A stretch of 64,000 bases of DNA from Azospirillaceae bacterium (GTDB lineage: Bacteria; Pseudomonadota; Alphaproteobacteria; Azospirillales; Azospirillaceae): the NCBI GenBank assembly GCA_035645145.1, contig DASQNC010000049.1, positions 43,867 to 107,866 of the forward strand, read 5' to 3'. This document shows positions 34,711 to 46,153 of the stretch, piece by piece (within the stretch, counting starts at the first letter, position 1; every line of letters begins with the position of its first letter). A program made the translations under genes and the position numbers. Below the pieces are notes generated by a model that was not told the DNA's origin, searched no databases, and was given only the letters and a program-made list of their open reading frames with translations.

Positions 34711-35724
34711 TCAATCCCGCGCGCGGTAGCGCTCCCATACCATAGCTGCAACCCGCTCGGTTTCCAGAAGTGGCGGGTGGTCCCAGTCTTCGATCCGGCC
34801 CGCGAAGGGGCGGGTCACCCCGGTTTCGCGCATCATGGCGTGGAATGCCGCGAATTTGGCCGAGCCCCCCTCCAGATCCACCACATGGACCGGTTTGCCG
34901 GTCGCCGCCGCCTCGGTCACCATGTTCACGCTGTCGGACGTGACGATCACCGCATCGGCCAGACCCAGATAGCCGAAATAGGGATTGTCGCCGGTGCCGT
35001 CCCAGATGTCCGCCGGAAGGCCCGCCAGGGCCGCCCGCAGGCGCGCCTCATTCCCCGCCCCCGTGCGCCGGGACGGTGTCACCATCAGGCTCCAGCCGTC
35101 CCGCGCCAATCCGGCCAGATCCGACGCCAGACGGTCCATCACCGCGGGGGTCAGCCGGTACACGCCGTTGTCGCCGCCGATCAGCACGGCGGCGCGGGGA
35201 CGGGGCAGGTGGTCCAGGCGGGGCGCCCAGGCCCCGGCCGCCTCGGCCAGCCGTGCGGGTGTGACCCGGTGCAGGGCACCGGTGGTGACCAGGACGTTGT
35301 CGCCGCGCAGCTTGTCGTGCCGCGGCACCACGACCAGATCGAATTTCGAAGCCGGCGCCCCGGGGTCCTGGATCTGCACGACGAAGGTGCGGCCCCGGCT
35401 GCGTTTCCGGGCGTACAGCGCAGGGCCCGCGCTCTGCCGGCCGCTGGCGATGATCAGGTCCGGCCAGGGCGGCAGGAACGGGGCGCTGTCGGCGTGGAAC
35501 ACCCGCCGGCCGATGATCGGGAGCCACGGATTCAATGCCCGCCACGGCTCGCGGAGGCGGATCCGTTTCACCTCCGGCGTCAGCCCCATCGCTTCGGCCA
35601 GGCCCAGGCACTGGTTTTCCATGCCGACCTTGCCGTCGGTGACGACCCAGCACCGCAGGGTGGTGGCCGGGCTCGTCTCTTCGCGCTTGTTGCCGGGCGC
35701 GACTTGGCTTATCTGAGGGTGCAC
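34711..35724 (-). CDS. ELM1-family (DUF1022) GT-B-like protein
   Basis: A protein of about 337 residues from a GTG at 35724; the start is uncertain because no ATG lies before the first conserved strand (CWVVTDGKVGMENQCLGLAE). It matches the family named after plant ELM1 mitochondrial fission proteins, which in bacteria has a glycosyltransferase-B-like fold. Conserved strings are GRRVFHADSAPFLPPWPDLI, IIASGRQSAGPALYARK, VVQIQDPGAP, FDLVVVPRHDKLRGDNVLVT and DAVIVTSDSVNMVTEAAATG, the last resembling a nucleotide-sugar site. It is divergent from the Lrp gene, with only 45 bases between them, and heads the run with the oxygenase, unknown protein and trxB. Enzymatic activity is unproven. Confidence 0.85.
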   Translation of the reverse strand: MHPQISQVAPGNKREETSPATTLRCWVVTDGKVGMENQCLGLAEAMGLTPEVKRIRLREPWRALNPWLPIIGRRVFHADSAPFLPPWPDLIIASGRQSAGPALYARKRSRGRTFVVQIQDPGAPASKFDLVVVPRHDKLRGDNVLVTTGALHRVTPARLAEAAGAWAPRLDHLPRPRAAVLIGGDNGVYRLTPAVMDRLASDLAGLARDGWSLMVTPSRRTGAGNEARLRAALAGLPADIWDGTGDNPYFGYLGLADAVIVTSDSVNMVTEAAATGKPVHVVDLEGGSAKFAAFHAMMRETGVTRPFAGRIEDWDHPPLLETERVAAMVWERYRARD

Positions 35725-35769
35725 GGAAATATCATTACAAAATTCGACCACTGCTTTTAAGGCTCGAAC

Positions 35770-36300
35770 ATGCGGCGGGTGAAACTGGACCGGATCGATC
35801 GGCGCATCCTGCGTGACCTGCAGGCCGACGGACGGATGACCAATGTCGAACTGGCCCGGCGGGCGGGGATTTCCGCACCCCCGTGCCTGCGGCGCGTGCG
35901 GGCCCTGGAGGAGGCCGGATACATACGCGGCTACCACGCCGACATCAATCCGAAGGCGTTGGGTTACGAGGTGACGGTGTTCGCGCAGGTCGGCCTGACC
36001 AGCCAGGCCGAGTCCGACCTGCGGACGTTCGAGGACCTGGTGGGCGGCTGGCCCCAGGTGCGCGAATGCCACATGCTGGCCGGCGAGGCGGACTTCCTTT
36101 TGAAGGTGGTGGCCGAAAGCCTGGAGGAATACCAGCATTTCCTGACCACCAAGCTGACCACGGCCCCCAAGGTCAGCCACGTGAAGTCCGCGCTGGCCAT
36201 CCGAACCGCCAAGCAGCAGCCGGGCGTCCCCGTCAACGTGGATGTGCCCGACGAAGAGGACGAATCCGAACCCGAACCGGCAGCGGTGGCCGGGCGCTGA
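35770..36300 (+). CDS. Lrp/AsnC-family transcriptional regulator
   Basis: A 176-residue Lrp-type regulator. The N-terminal helix-turn-helix is LDRIDRRILRDLQADGRMTN followed by VELARRAGISAPPCLRRVRA, and the C-terminal RAM ligand-binding domain begins after HADINPKALGYEVTVFAQVG. The C-terminal 25 residues are an acidic tail (DEEDESEPEPAA) that is longer than in Lrp itself. Such proteins sense amino acids as octamers and often repress their own gene. The divergent ELM1-like gene starts only 45 bases away, so one operator could control both directions. Confidence 0.94.
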   Translation: MRRVKLDRIDRRILRDLQADGRMTNVELARRAGISAPPCLRRVRALEEAGYIRGYHADINPKALGYEVTVFAQVGLTSQAESDLRTFEDLVGGWPQVRECHMLAGEADFLLKVVAESLEEYQHFLTTKLTTAPKVSHVKSALAIRTAKQQPGVPVNVDVPDEEDESEPEPAAVAGR

Positions 36301-36368
36301 GCAGACCCCCTTCGGCTTCTATCCGCCGTGGACGGAAGCCGATTCGCCCGCGGGTCTCCGCAGGGGCC

Positions 36369-37346
36369 TCATGCCCCGCGCAGCAGGCCCTCAATCGCCT
36401 CCTGGATGGCAAAGCTTTCCACGAAGGTCGCCAAGCGGTGTGGGCGGCCCTCCAGCATGGCGTGCAGTTCGTCCAATTGGCCCTGGGCGCCGCGCCAACG
36501 GACTTCGTCGGCGCTGCCCAGCGACAGCGTTTCCCACCCGCCGTCGGCCAGGCGGTCGGCTTGGGCCCAGTCGCGGATGCGAACCGCCCCGGTGGTGCCA
36601 TGGACGATGAATTGGTTTTCGTCGTCGGCCTGGGTGCCGCCCACCCGGCCGGCCAGGGTGACGGGCAGCCCGCCCGCCGAGAGTTCGGCCTCGATGCCGG
36701 TTTCGGATGCGGTCGGGTCGGCTGGCCATTCGACACGGCTGCGGCGGACCGCGAGCGGTCCGCCGACGCGGATGGCCGCGAACAGGAAGTGGGAGACGAC
36801 CTCGCGCGTGAAGCCTCCTTCTTCCCGCTTGGCGAGCCAAGCGGCGGCGGCGGCCTGCCAGGGGCGCGGCCACGTTCGGAACGCGCACCGGATCTCGATG
36901 CGCTGGGGCGTGCCGATCGCACCGTGGCGCACCTCCTCCTCGACCGCGCGGAAGGCCGGGGATGCGGCGAGTGAGAAGTTCACCGCCGCCGGGCGCCCCT
37001 CGCGCGCGATGCGGTCCACCAGACCTTTCCCGTCGCTTGTCTCGACGGTCAGCGGCTTTTCGCAGAACACGGCCTTGCCGTGGTCGAACGCCATGTGGGC
37101 GTAGTGGGCGTGGGCACCGGGCGGGGTGGCGATGTAGACGACGTCCACGTCGGGCCGGGCGGCGGCCTCCTCGGCCGTCGCGCACACCGCCGCATCGGGG
37201 GCGGCGGCGTGGGCCCGGGCGCACGCCCCGGCACCCGGGTCGTACAATGCCGCTGCCCGCAGAACCGGATGCGGCTGCAGGCGCTCCAGCATGCGCATGC
37301 CCATGACGCCCAGGCCGACCAGGGCCACGCCGTAGACCTTCTGCAT
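36369..37346 (-). CDS. Gfo/Idh/MocA-family oxidoreductase
   Basis: A 325-residue NAD(P)-dependent oxidoreductase. The start at 37346 has AAAGG upstream and leads straight into the Rossmann strand VYGVALVGLGVMGMRMLERL. The Gfo/Idh/MocA fingerprint is present in ATPPGAHAHYAHMAFDHGKA and FCEKPLT (the Lys-Pro that contacts the cofactor). The C-terminal beta-sheet domain supplies the sugar or inositol pocket; HFLFAAIRVGG may give the catalytic His region. The substrate is unknown. It lies 96 bases after the RsmC-like gene on the same strand and may be cotranscribed. Confidence 0.92.
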   Translation of the reverse strand: MQKVYGVALVGLGVMGMRMLERLQPHPVLRAAALYDPGAGACARAHAAAPDAAVCATAEEAAARPDVDVVYIATPPGAHAHYAHMAFDHGKAVFCEKPLTVETSDGKGLVDRIAREGRPAAVNFSLAASPAFRAVEEEVRHGAIGTPQRIEIRCAFRTWPRPWQAAAAAWLAKREEGGFTREVVSHFLFAAIRVGGPLAVRRSRVEWPADPTASETGIEAELSAGGLPVTLAGRVGGTQADDENQFIVHGTTGAVRIRDWAQADRLADGGWETLSLGSADEVRWRGAQGQLDELHAMLEGRPHRLATFVESFAIQEAIEGLLRGA

Positions 37347-37442
37347 TGTCCGCGCCTTTCCCAACGCACGAGGCTCGCACCATAGGCGGGCCACGGTCAC
37401 CGGGCAACGGCTGCCCGTGAGGATATGCGGCGGGCGGGCCGT

Positions 37443-38459
37443 TCAGCCCCTGGTCAGCCGCCAGACGCGGTAGAGCTTGTCCTCGGCCGCCACGTCGACC
37501 GTGGCGTCCTTGACGCCGGCTGCTTCCGCCATGCGGTCCACCGGCACCCGCTTCTGCACCACCAGCAGCATCTGGCCGCTGCGGGTCAACCGGCGGGGAC
37601 CTTCCGTCAGCAGGTGGCGCAGGACCCCGTAGTCTTCGGCCTTGCCAAGGTGGATCGGCGGGTTGGAGGCGATCAGGTGGTAGGTGCCGGCCACATCGCC
37701 GAGCCCCGTTCCCAACGCCAGGCCGGCGCCGGGCACGTTCGCGCGTGCCGCCACCAAGGCGACGGTGTCGGCATCGAGCAGGTCCACCTGCGTCTCCGGC
37801 CACAGCGCCAGGATGGCGGCCCCCACCACACCAATCCCACAACCGAAGTCGAGTGCGCGATTTTGCTCCTTCAGCCGGGGCAGGGTGGTCAGCAGCAGGC
37901 GCGTCCCCGGGTCCATCTCGCCCCGGGCGAACAGGCCCGGATATGTCGCGAAGGGGCGGGGGCCGCCGCCCACATCATGTTCGACCGTGGTGCGCCACTG
38001 TTCCAACGACGCACGCAGCCCGGGCACCGTCTCCGGCCGGTCCGCCGCCAACACGCGGCAGTGCCGCTTGACCGCAAGCGTTTCCGTGGGCCCCAGAAGC
38101 GGCTCCATGCGGCCCCCGGCCGACTTGATGCCCTCGTCGTTGGCGCCGAACAGGAACAGGCGCCCGCCCGGCCGGACCACCGACGCCAGGGCGTGGAGCG
38201 CCATGTCGAGTTCGGGCTTTGACGAGGGCATGCGCAGGGCCGCCGCGTCGAACGGACCGGCCGGCGGCCAAGCGGACGGGGACGTGCCGGCGCCCGCGCG
38301 CCGGTCCCATCGGGCCACCGCGGCTCCGGTCTGCGCGAACCCGCGGGCGGCGGCCCCGGTGCGGTCGCCCGCCACCAGCACATGCCCCGCGACACCGAGA
38401 TCGAAGGCCAGATCGGCCATGACCTCGGCAGCGGGATCCAATTGGGATGTGTTTGCCAT
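37443..38459 (-). CDS. RsmC/RlmG-like rRNA guanine-N2 methyltransferase
   Basis: A 338-residue class I SAM methyltransferase with two halves, as in RsmC: a degenerate N-terminal domain (FDLGVAGHVLVAGDRTG) and an active C-terminal domain. The SAM motif is ALDFGCGIGVVGAAILALWP and the N-methyl base-flipping motif is LIASNPPIHLGKAEDYGVLR (NPPx). The family makes m2G in 16S rRNA (G1207 by RsmC) or 23S rRNA (RlmG). The start is 38459, with upstream codons rejected as Arg/Pro-rich. It is downstream of greA in the carB-greA run, with a hairpin between. Confidence 0.88.
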   Translation of the reverse strand: MANTSQLDPAAEVMADLAFDLGVAGHVLVAGDRTGAAARGFAQTGAAVARWDRRAGAGTSPSAWPPAGPFDAAALRMPSSKPELDMALHALASVVRPGGRLFLFGANDEGIKSAGGRMEPLLGPTETLAVKRHCRVLAADRPETVPGLRASLEQWRTTVEHDVGGGPRPFATYPGLFARGEMDPGTRLLLTTLPRLKEQNRALDFGCGIGVVGAAILALWPETQVDLLDADTVALVAARANVPGAGLALGTGLGDVAGTYHLIASNPPIHLGKAEDYGVLRHLLTEGPRRLTRSGQMLLVVQKRVPVDRMAEAAGVKDATVDVAAEDKLYRVWRLTRG

Positions 38460-38504
38460 CAGCGGGAGGGGTGGGCCATTGGGCGGGTCTGCCGTTCCCC
38501 TTCG

Positions 38505-38537
38505 CCCCGTCCGCAAGCCGGGTGCCGGCGGACGGGG
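38505..38537 (-). terminator. Hairpin after greA
   Basis: CCCCGTCCGC (38505-38514) pairs with GCGGACGGGG (38528-38537), ten bases downstream of the greA stop on the minus strand. No U tract follows, so it may only partly separate greA from the methyltransferase gene. Confidence 0.45.
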
Positions 38538-38547
38538 GCCGTGCGTA

Positions 38548-39021
38548 TCATTTGAACGCGACGGCGGTGATTTCGTAGCTCTTCGAGCCGGCGGGCGTGG
38601 TCACCTCGACATTGTCGCCGACCGCCTTGCCGATCAGTGCGCGCGCCAGGGGAGCGGTGATGGACAGAAGGCCCGCCTTGATGTCGCTCTCGTCCTGGCC
38701 GACGATCTGGTAGGTCACCTCCTCGTCGGTGTCCTCGTCCGCGAGCGTGACCGTGGCACCGAACTTGATGGTGTCGCCCGACAGCTTGGACGGGTCGATG
38801 ACCTCGGCCCGGCTGACCTTGTCCTCGAGTTCCAGCACGCGGCCTTCGATGAAGCTCTGGCGTTCGCGGGCGGCCGTGTACTCGGCGTTTTCCGACAGGT
38901 CCCCATGCTCGCGGGCTTCGGCGATGGCGCGGATCACCGCCGGACGCTCGACGCTCTTGAGGTGCTTGAGTTCCTCCTGCAGGCGGGCGAACCCGGCCGC
39001 CGTCATCGGAATCTTTTCCAT
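38548..39021 (-). CDS. greA: Transcription elongation factor GreA
   Basis: A 157-residue GreA, the standard length. The N-terminal antiparallel coiled coil carries the acidic tip that reaches the RNA polymerase active site ([20 protein letters not shown], with Asp and Glu of GDLSENAEY), and the C-terminal FKBP-like domain ends [10 protein letters not shown]. It triggers cleavage of backtracked RNA and releases stalled polymerase. The start at 39021 ([10 protein letters not shown]) is the family start. It lies 73 bases after carB on the same strand, an arrangement common in alphaproteobacteria. Confidence 0.98.
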   Translation of the reverse strand: MEKIPMTAAGFARLQEELKHLKSVERPAVIRAIAEAREHGDLSENAEYTAARERQSFIEGRVLELEDKVSRAEVIDPSKLSGDTIKFGATVTLADEDTDEEVTYQIVGQDESDIKAGLLSITAPLARALIGKAVGDNVEVTTPAGSKSYEITAVAFK

Positions 39022-39094
39022 CGGCTCCAATCCGCGAGAACAGACAACAAAGGAAACACGACGCGGCCGCACCGGCCGCGGCGTGCACCTGACC

Positions 39095-42355
<3,261 letters not shown>

Positions 42356-42587
42356 GGGGCCTCGCGTGGGGGCGCGCGAATTGATCCGGCCGCTTCAGAT
42401 GGCGCCGGCTATGCGCTGGGTCTAGCCCGAAAGCGGTGGCGGGGCAAGGCGGCACCTGTGTGCCGTGACAAGATGTCGGGGCTTTTCCACCACCTCCCGC
42501 GCCGTCCCGACCCTTTTGGAATGCGGAACCAACGGAATGCGTGCCGGTTGGAAGTGGATCCGAATCCCGCCAGCAGGGGAGGGGCAG

Positions 42588-42818
42588 ATGGATACGCACA
42601 GCCGCGGGGACGGCCCGCAGAAATTCGGCGTCTACGACCAGACCAAGACTTCCACCTCCGACTCCACCTCGTCCACGAACACAGGCTTGAACACCGGGGC
42701 CGCGTCCCCGGGATCCATGGCACGGCCCGACAGCCCGAGCGGGGGTCTTTCGAAATACATCATACCCCTGGCGATCGTTTTGCTGCTGGTGCTCGTACTC
42801 GGCATCGCCATGGCCTGA
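42588..42818 (+). CDS. Small protein with C-terminal membrane helix
   Basis: A 76-residue protein. The start at 42588 has a purine-rich ribosome site (AGGGGAGGGG) close by. The first 50 residues are hydrophilic, Thr/Ser/Gly rich and probably disordered (TKTSTSDSTSSTNTG). Residues about 53-75 form one strong membrane helix (YIIPLAIVLLLVLVLGIAMA), so it is a tail-anchored-like inner-membrane protein. It is the first gene of a plus-strand stress cassette, five bases before the DUF2382 gene, with its promoter in the carB upstream region. Function unknown. Confidence 0.7.
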   Translation: MDTHSRGDGPQKFGVYDQTKTSTSDSTSSTNTGLNTGAASPGSMARPDSPSGGLSKYIIPLAIVLLLVLVLGIAMA

Positions 42819-42822
42819 GCCG

Positions 42823-43377
42823 ATGCCGGACGACCGTCCCCGCACGCCGATCAATAGTCCGGTCTCCAGGCCCGACACCCTGGACCGGACATCATCCAAT
42901 GACCCGGAAGATGGCGGCCCCGCAGGCATCGAGAGCGTGGCCGCGGATACGGAACTCCGCATCCCGTTGGCGGTCGAGGAGTTGGCCGTATCCAAGCGCG
43001 CTGTTGAGACGGGGCGCGTGCGGATCAGCACACGTGTGCTGACGCGCGAGGAGACGGTCACCCAGGCGTTGGCCCGCGAGGATGTCGAGGTCGTCCGTAT
43101 TCCGGTCGGCCGCGACGTCGACGCGGTGCCGGCGACGCGCGAGGAGGCCGACGGCACTCTGGTCATTCCCCTGGTGGAGGAGCGGCTGGTCATCGAGCGG
43201 CGGCTGGTCCTGCGCGAGGAGGTCCATGTCCGCCGGCGACGGTCCGTCGAGACCGTGAACCAACCCGTCACCCTGCGCCGGGAGGAGGTCGAGATCGAAC
43301 GCCTGCCGCCCGCGGCCGCAGGCGCGGTCCCCGGTGAGATCCCACCCACCCCATCTTCGGACAGCGAGGAATCCTGA
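42823..43377 (+). CDS. DUF2382-domain stress protein
   Basis: A 184-residue protein with one DUF2382 (YsnF/AvaK type) domain. The repeated beta-strand pattern is ELRIPLAVEELAVSKRAVET, then GRVRISTRVLTREETVTQAL, EDVEVVRIPVGRDVDAVPAT and LVIPLVEERLVIERRLVLRE. The N-terminal 35 residues and the last 20 are disordered. In Bacillus, YsnF belongs to the general stress regulon, and DUF2382 proteins are frequent in desiccation- and radiation-tolerant bacteria; the molecular role is unknown. The stop overlaps the start of the next gene (TGATG), so the two DUF2382 proteins are translationally coupled. Confidence 0.88.
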   Translation: MPDDRPRTPINSPVSRPDTLDRTSSNDPEDGGPAGIESVAADTELRIPLAVEELAVSKRAVETGRVRISTRVLTREETVTQALAREDVEVVRIPVGRDVDAVPATREEADGTLVIPLVEERLVIERRLVLREEVHVRRRRSVETVNQPVTLRREEVEIERLPPAAAGAVPGEIPPTPSSDSEES

Positions 43378-44579
43378 TGTCCAAGACCATTGTCGCGCTC
43401 TACGACACGTACGACGAAGCGCAACGGGCCGTTGACGCCTTGCAGGCGGCCGGCATCGACAACAACGAAATCAGTGTGCTCGGCCATGGTGGATCCCAGA
43501 TGGGCGGTTCCCAGACGGGCCGCTCCATGTCCGGCGGAACCGACGCCGGCCGTCCCCTCGGCACGGGGCTGAGCGAGGGCTCCACGACGGGCACCGGCGC
43601 GGGCCTGGGGTCCACAGGGCTCGGCACCACCGGCACCGGGATCGGCGACCCGATGGCGACGCCCGGCATGGCGACAAGCTCGTTCCACCATCGCGACCAC
43701 GACGTCCCCGGCATCGGCACCGCGCGTGTCGGCGGGCCGATCAGCTCGTACTTCGGTGGCGGTTCCGGCGGTCAGGGCGGCATCCTGAACGCACTGCGCA
43801 GCCATGGCGTGCCCGAATCGGATGCCCACGCCTATGCCGAAGGCGTGCGTCGCGGCGGCACCCTGCTGATGCTGCAAGTGGACGAGGACAAGGTGCCGGC
43901 GGCCATCGACGTGCTGGAGCGCCACGAGCCCATCGACATCGAGCAGCGCACCGCCCATTGGCAGTCCTCCGGCTGGACCCGCTTCGACGAGAGCGCGGGC
44001 CCGTACGGCGCCACCGCCATCGACGCGGACCGCCAGCGCTTCCGCTCCATCCGGTCCGACCAATCCTCCAACGCCGGGGTGGCCGGCGAGGGCATGGGCG
44101 CGACGACGGGCGCCACGAACATCGAATCCGCGGCCGATCGCCTGCGCGATGTGAACACCGGGCGCGAGGAGCACATCCCGGTCGTCGAGGAGACCTTGAG
44201 CGTCGGCAAGCGCGAGGTGGCCCGCGGCCGGGTCCGCGTGCACAGCCGGGTGGTCGAAACGCCGGTCAGCGAACAGGTCAACCTGCGCAACGAGGAAGTG
44301 ACGATCGAACGCCGTCCGGTTTCCAACCCGACCACCGCGGCGGGTGCCGAGGCGTTCCGCGAGCGCACCGTCGAGGTGACCGAGACCGACGAGGAGGCCG
44401 TGGTCGCCAAGCAGGCGCGGGTGGCCGAAGAGGTCGTGATCCGCAAGGACGTGCAGGAGCGGACCGAAACCGTGTCCGACACGGTGCGGCGAACCGAGGT
44501 CGAGGTCGAGGACGACCGCGCGAACACGGACCTGTCCCGGGATACGACCCGGGATACGACGGGGAAGAACCGGACCTGA
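43377..44579 (+). CDS. YsnF/AvaK-like stress protein: GSP17M-like N-terminus plus DUF2382
   Basis: A 400-residue protein with three parts. Residues 1-35 match the general stress protein 17M start (TIVALYDTYDEAQRAVDALQ, then AAGIDNNEISVLG). A Gly/Thr/Ser-rich linker covers about 36-105, and a region at about 115-180 continues the alpha/beta fold (ALRSHGVPESDAHAYAEGVR, GTLLMLQVDEDKVPAAIDVL). A DUF2382 domain fills about 260-375 (HIPVVEETLSVGKREVARGR and repeats). The last 25 residues are charged and repetitive (RDTTRDTTG). It is coupled to the upstream DUF2382 gene by TGATG overlap and followed by a GC-rich terminator. Expression under osmotic or oxidative stress is inferred. Confidence 0.9.
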   Translation: MSKTIVALYDTYDEAQRAVDALQAAGIDNNEISVLGHGGSQMGGSQTGRSMSGGTDAGRPLGTGLSEGSTTGTGAGLGSTGLGTTGTGIGDPMATPGMATSSFHHRDHDVPGIGTARVGGPISSYFGGGSGGQGGILNALRSHGVPESDAHAYAEGVRRGGTLLMLQVDEDKVPAAIDVLERHEPIDIEQRTAHWQSSGWTRFDESAGPYGATAIDADRQRFRSIRSDQSSNAGVAGEGMGATTGATNIESAADRLRDVNTGREEHIPVVEETLSVGKREVARGRVRVHSRVVETPVSEQVNLRNEEVTIERRPVSNPTTAAGAEAFRERTVEVTETDEEAVVAKQARVAEEVVIRKDVQERTETVSDTVRRTEVEVEDDRANTDLSRDTTRDTTGKNRT

Positions 44580-44608
44580 CGCACCGGAATCGGGGAGCCT
44601 GAGCGGGG

Positions 44609-44642
44609 CGCGCGCGCAACCTTCCCGTTGCGCGCGCGTTTC
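44609..44642 (+). terminator. Intrinsic-type terminator after the DUF2382 genes
   Basis: CGCGCGCGCAAC (44609-44620) pairs with GTTGCGCGCGCG (44627-44638) around the loop CTTCCC and is followed by TTTCG. It closes the first part of the stress cassette. Confidence 0.75.
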
Positions 44643-44788
44643 GCTGTCAAGCCACGTCCCCCGTGTAATCCCTGATGGCAGGTTCCCGGGGGTGTCGCCC
44701 CGGGGGCATGTGGGCGGCAAGCCGCAGGGATCGTGACCTCCGCTCCACCATCCAATGGAGGGAACTCGTGGCAGCAAAGGACTGGAAC

Positions 44789-45721
44789 ATGTACGAGAAC
44801 CGCGAGACCATGCATGCGGACGGCACGTCCCGTGTGGGGGGCGTGTCCGTTCATCCGGGGGCGCTGCGCCGGATTTCCTGGGGTGCGATCCTCGCCGGCG
44901 TCGTGATGGTGCTGGCGATCCAGCTCCTTCTCAGCCTGCTCGGCATCGGGATCGGCATGGGCGTCGTCGAGCCCGGTTCCGGCGAAAATCCGGCCGCCAC
45001 GTCGCTCGGCATCGGCAGCGCCGTCTGGTGGGTCGTCAGCAATCTGATCGCGCTTTTCGTCGGCGGCTATGTCGCGGCGCGGCTGGCCGGCGTCTTTTCG
45101 CGCGGGGACGGCATGCTGCATGGGCTGCTGACCTGGGCCTTCTCCCTCCTCGTCACCTTCTATCTGCTGACCAGTGCCGTCGGCAGCGTGATCGGGGGGG
45201 CCTACAACGTCGTCGGCAACGCGCTCGGTACCGCCGGCCAGACCATCCAGCAGGCGATCCCCAGCGCGGCCCAGGCGGTCTCGGGTGCCGCAGGCGCTCC
45301 CAACTTCCAGGATCTCGCCCGCCAGCTTCTGGATCCGAACGCCCGCCCGCAGGGGCCCGAGGCGGCCCAGCGTGACCTGGTGACCGCACTCGGCCAGATG
45401 GCCGCGTCCGGCGACCCGGCCCAGCGGGAACAGGCTCGCGACCGGGCGGTGGGCATCATCGCGCAGCAGGCCGGCGTCCCGGAGGACCAGGCCCGCCAGC
45501 GTCTGGACCAGATGACCCAGCAGGTGCAGGAATTCCGCCAGCAGGCAACCCAGACCGCCACCCGCGCGGCCGACGTCACCGCGGACACCCTGTCGCAGGC
45601 ATCCATTTGGGCCTTCGTGGCGCTGCTGCTGGGCGCGATTGCCGGCGCACTCGGCGGTCGAACCGGCACCCGCGAGCAGCCGGTTGTGACGGAGGACGTC
45701 TCGTACGCCGGGGCGGAGTAA
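44789..45721 (+). CDS. Multi-pass membrane protein of the stress cassette
   Basis: A protein of 310 residues from the ATG at 44789 (AAAGGA seven bases upstream); a GTG at 44768 with GGAGGG is equally possible. Membrane helices lie at about 30-55 (ISWGAILAGVVMVLAIQLLL), 75-97 (WWVVSNLIALFVGGYVAARL), 105-130 (LLTWAFSLLVTFYLLTSAVG) and 275-295 (WAFVALLLGAIAGALGGR). The long part between helices three and four is Gln/Ala-rich and helical (MTQQVQEFRQQATQTATRAA), probably a coiled coil. Similar proteins in alphaproteobacteria are often labelled PhnA-like, without functional support. It is part of the carA-carB inserted cassette. Confidence 0.78.
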   Translation: MYENRETMHADGTSRVGGVSVHPGALRRISWGAILAGVVMVLAIQLLLSLLGIGIGMGVVEPGSGENPAATSLGIGSAVWWVVSNLIALFVGGYVAARLAGVFSRGDGMLHGLLTWAFSLLVTFYLLTSAVGSVIGGAYNVVGNALGTAGQTIQQAIPSAAQAVSGAAGAPNFQDLARQLLDPNARPQGPEAAQRDLVTALGQMAASGDPAQREQARDRAVGIIAQQAGVPEDQARQRLDQMTQQVQEFRQQATQTATRAADVTADTLSQASIWAFVALLLGAIAGALGGRTGTREQPVVTEDVSYAGAE

Positions 45722-45805
45722 CCCAGGCGAGAAAGTCGATTGTGTAACGCGTTGTTAACCATATACCGGGCACTGTCCGCATCGAACACGGGCCGGTGAG
45801 GGCTC

Positions 45806-46003
45806 ATGAGGCGATGGGGCGGTGCCATGGACATGTCTTTGCTTTGGATGATGGCGGGCGTCTACCTGCTGGTCGGCGCGGCGACGGTTGCCGGGGCCGA
45901 CTTCCGGACCCGTCTCACGGGGGTCAAGGGGGTGTTTGCCACCACGTTGGCGGCGCTGACGGTCGCCTTCCTGTGGCCGGCGTTCTCCCGCTTCTCCGTC
46001 TGA
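45806..46003 (+). CDS. Small two-helix membrane protein
   Basis: A 65-residue protein with two hydrophobic segments, about 8-28 (MDMSLLWMMAGVYLLVGAAT) and 42-60 (GVFATTLAALTVAFLWPAF). The ATG at 45806 has GTGAGG upstream; a second in-frame ATG lies at 45827. Nothing is known of its function. It ends the plus-strand cassette, followed by two terminator-like hairpins shared with carA. Confidence 0.5.
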   Translation: MRRWGGAMDMSLLWMMAGVYLLVGAATVAGADFRTRLTGVKGVFATTLAALTVAFLWPAFSRFSV

Positions 46004-46029
46004 GAGCCCGCACCACGCGACGAGCGAAG

Positions 46030-46097
46030 GGGGCGTTTCGCCGGAACGCCCCATGCCATGCAAGTGAAAAGGGGCGTTCCACCCGGAACGCCCCTTT
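46030..46097. terminator. Double bidirectional terminator between the cassette and carA
   Basis: Two hairpins share the same arm sequence: GGGGCGTT/AACGCCCC (46030-46052) and AAAGGGGCGTTCC/GGAACGCCCCTTT (46068-46080 and 46085-46097). The second is a perfect 13-bp stem with an ACCC loop. On the minus strand it is followed by a T4 run, so it can end carA transcripts; on the plus strand it ends the stress cassette. Confidence 0.8.
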
Positions 46098-46153
46098 GCC
46101 GTTTCCTGCCTGCTCGTCCGGCGCGGGCCCGGGCCGTCGGACAAGGACGAGGG

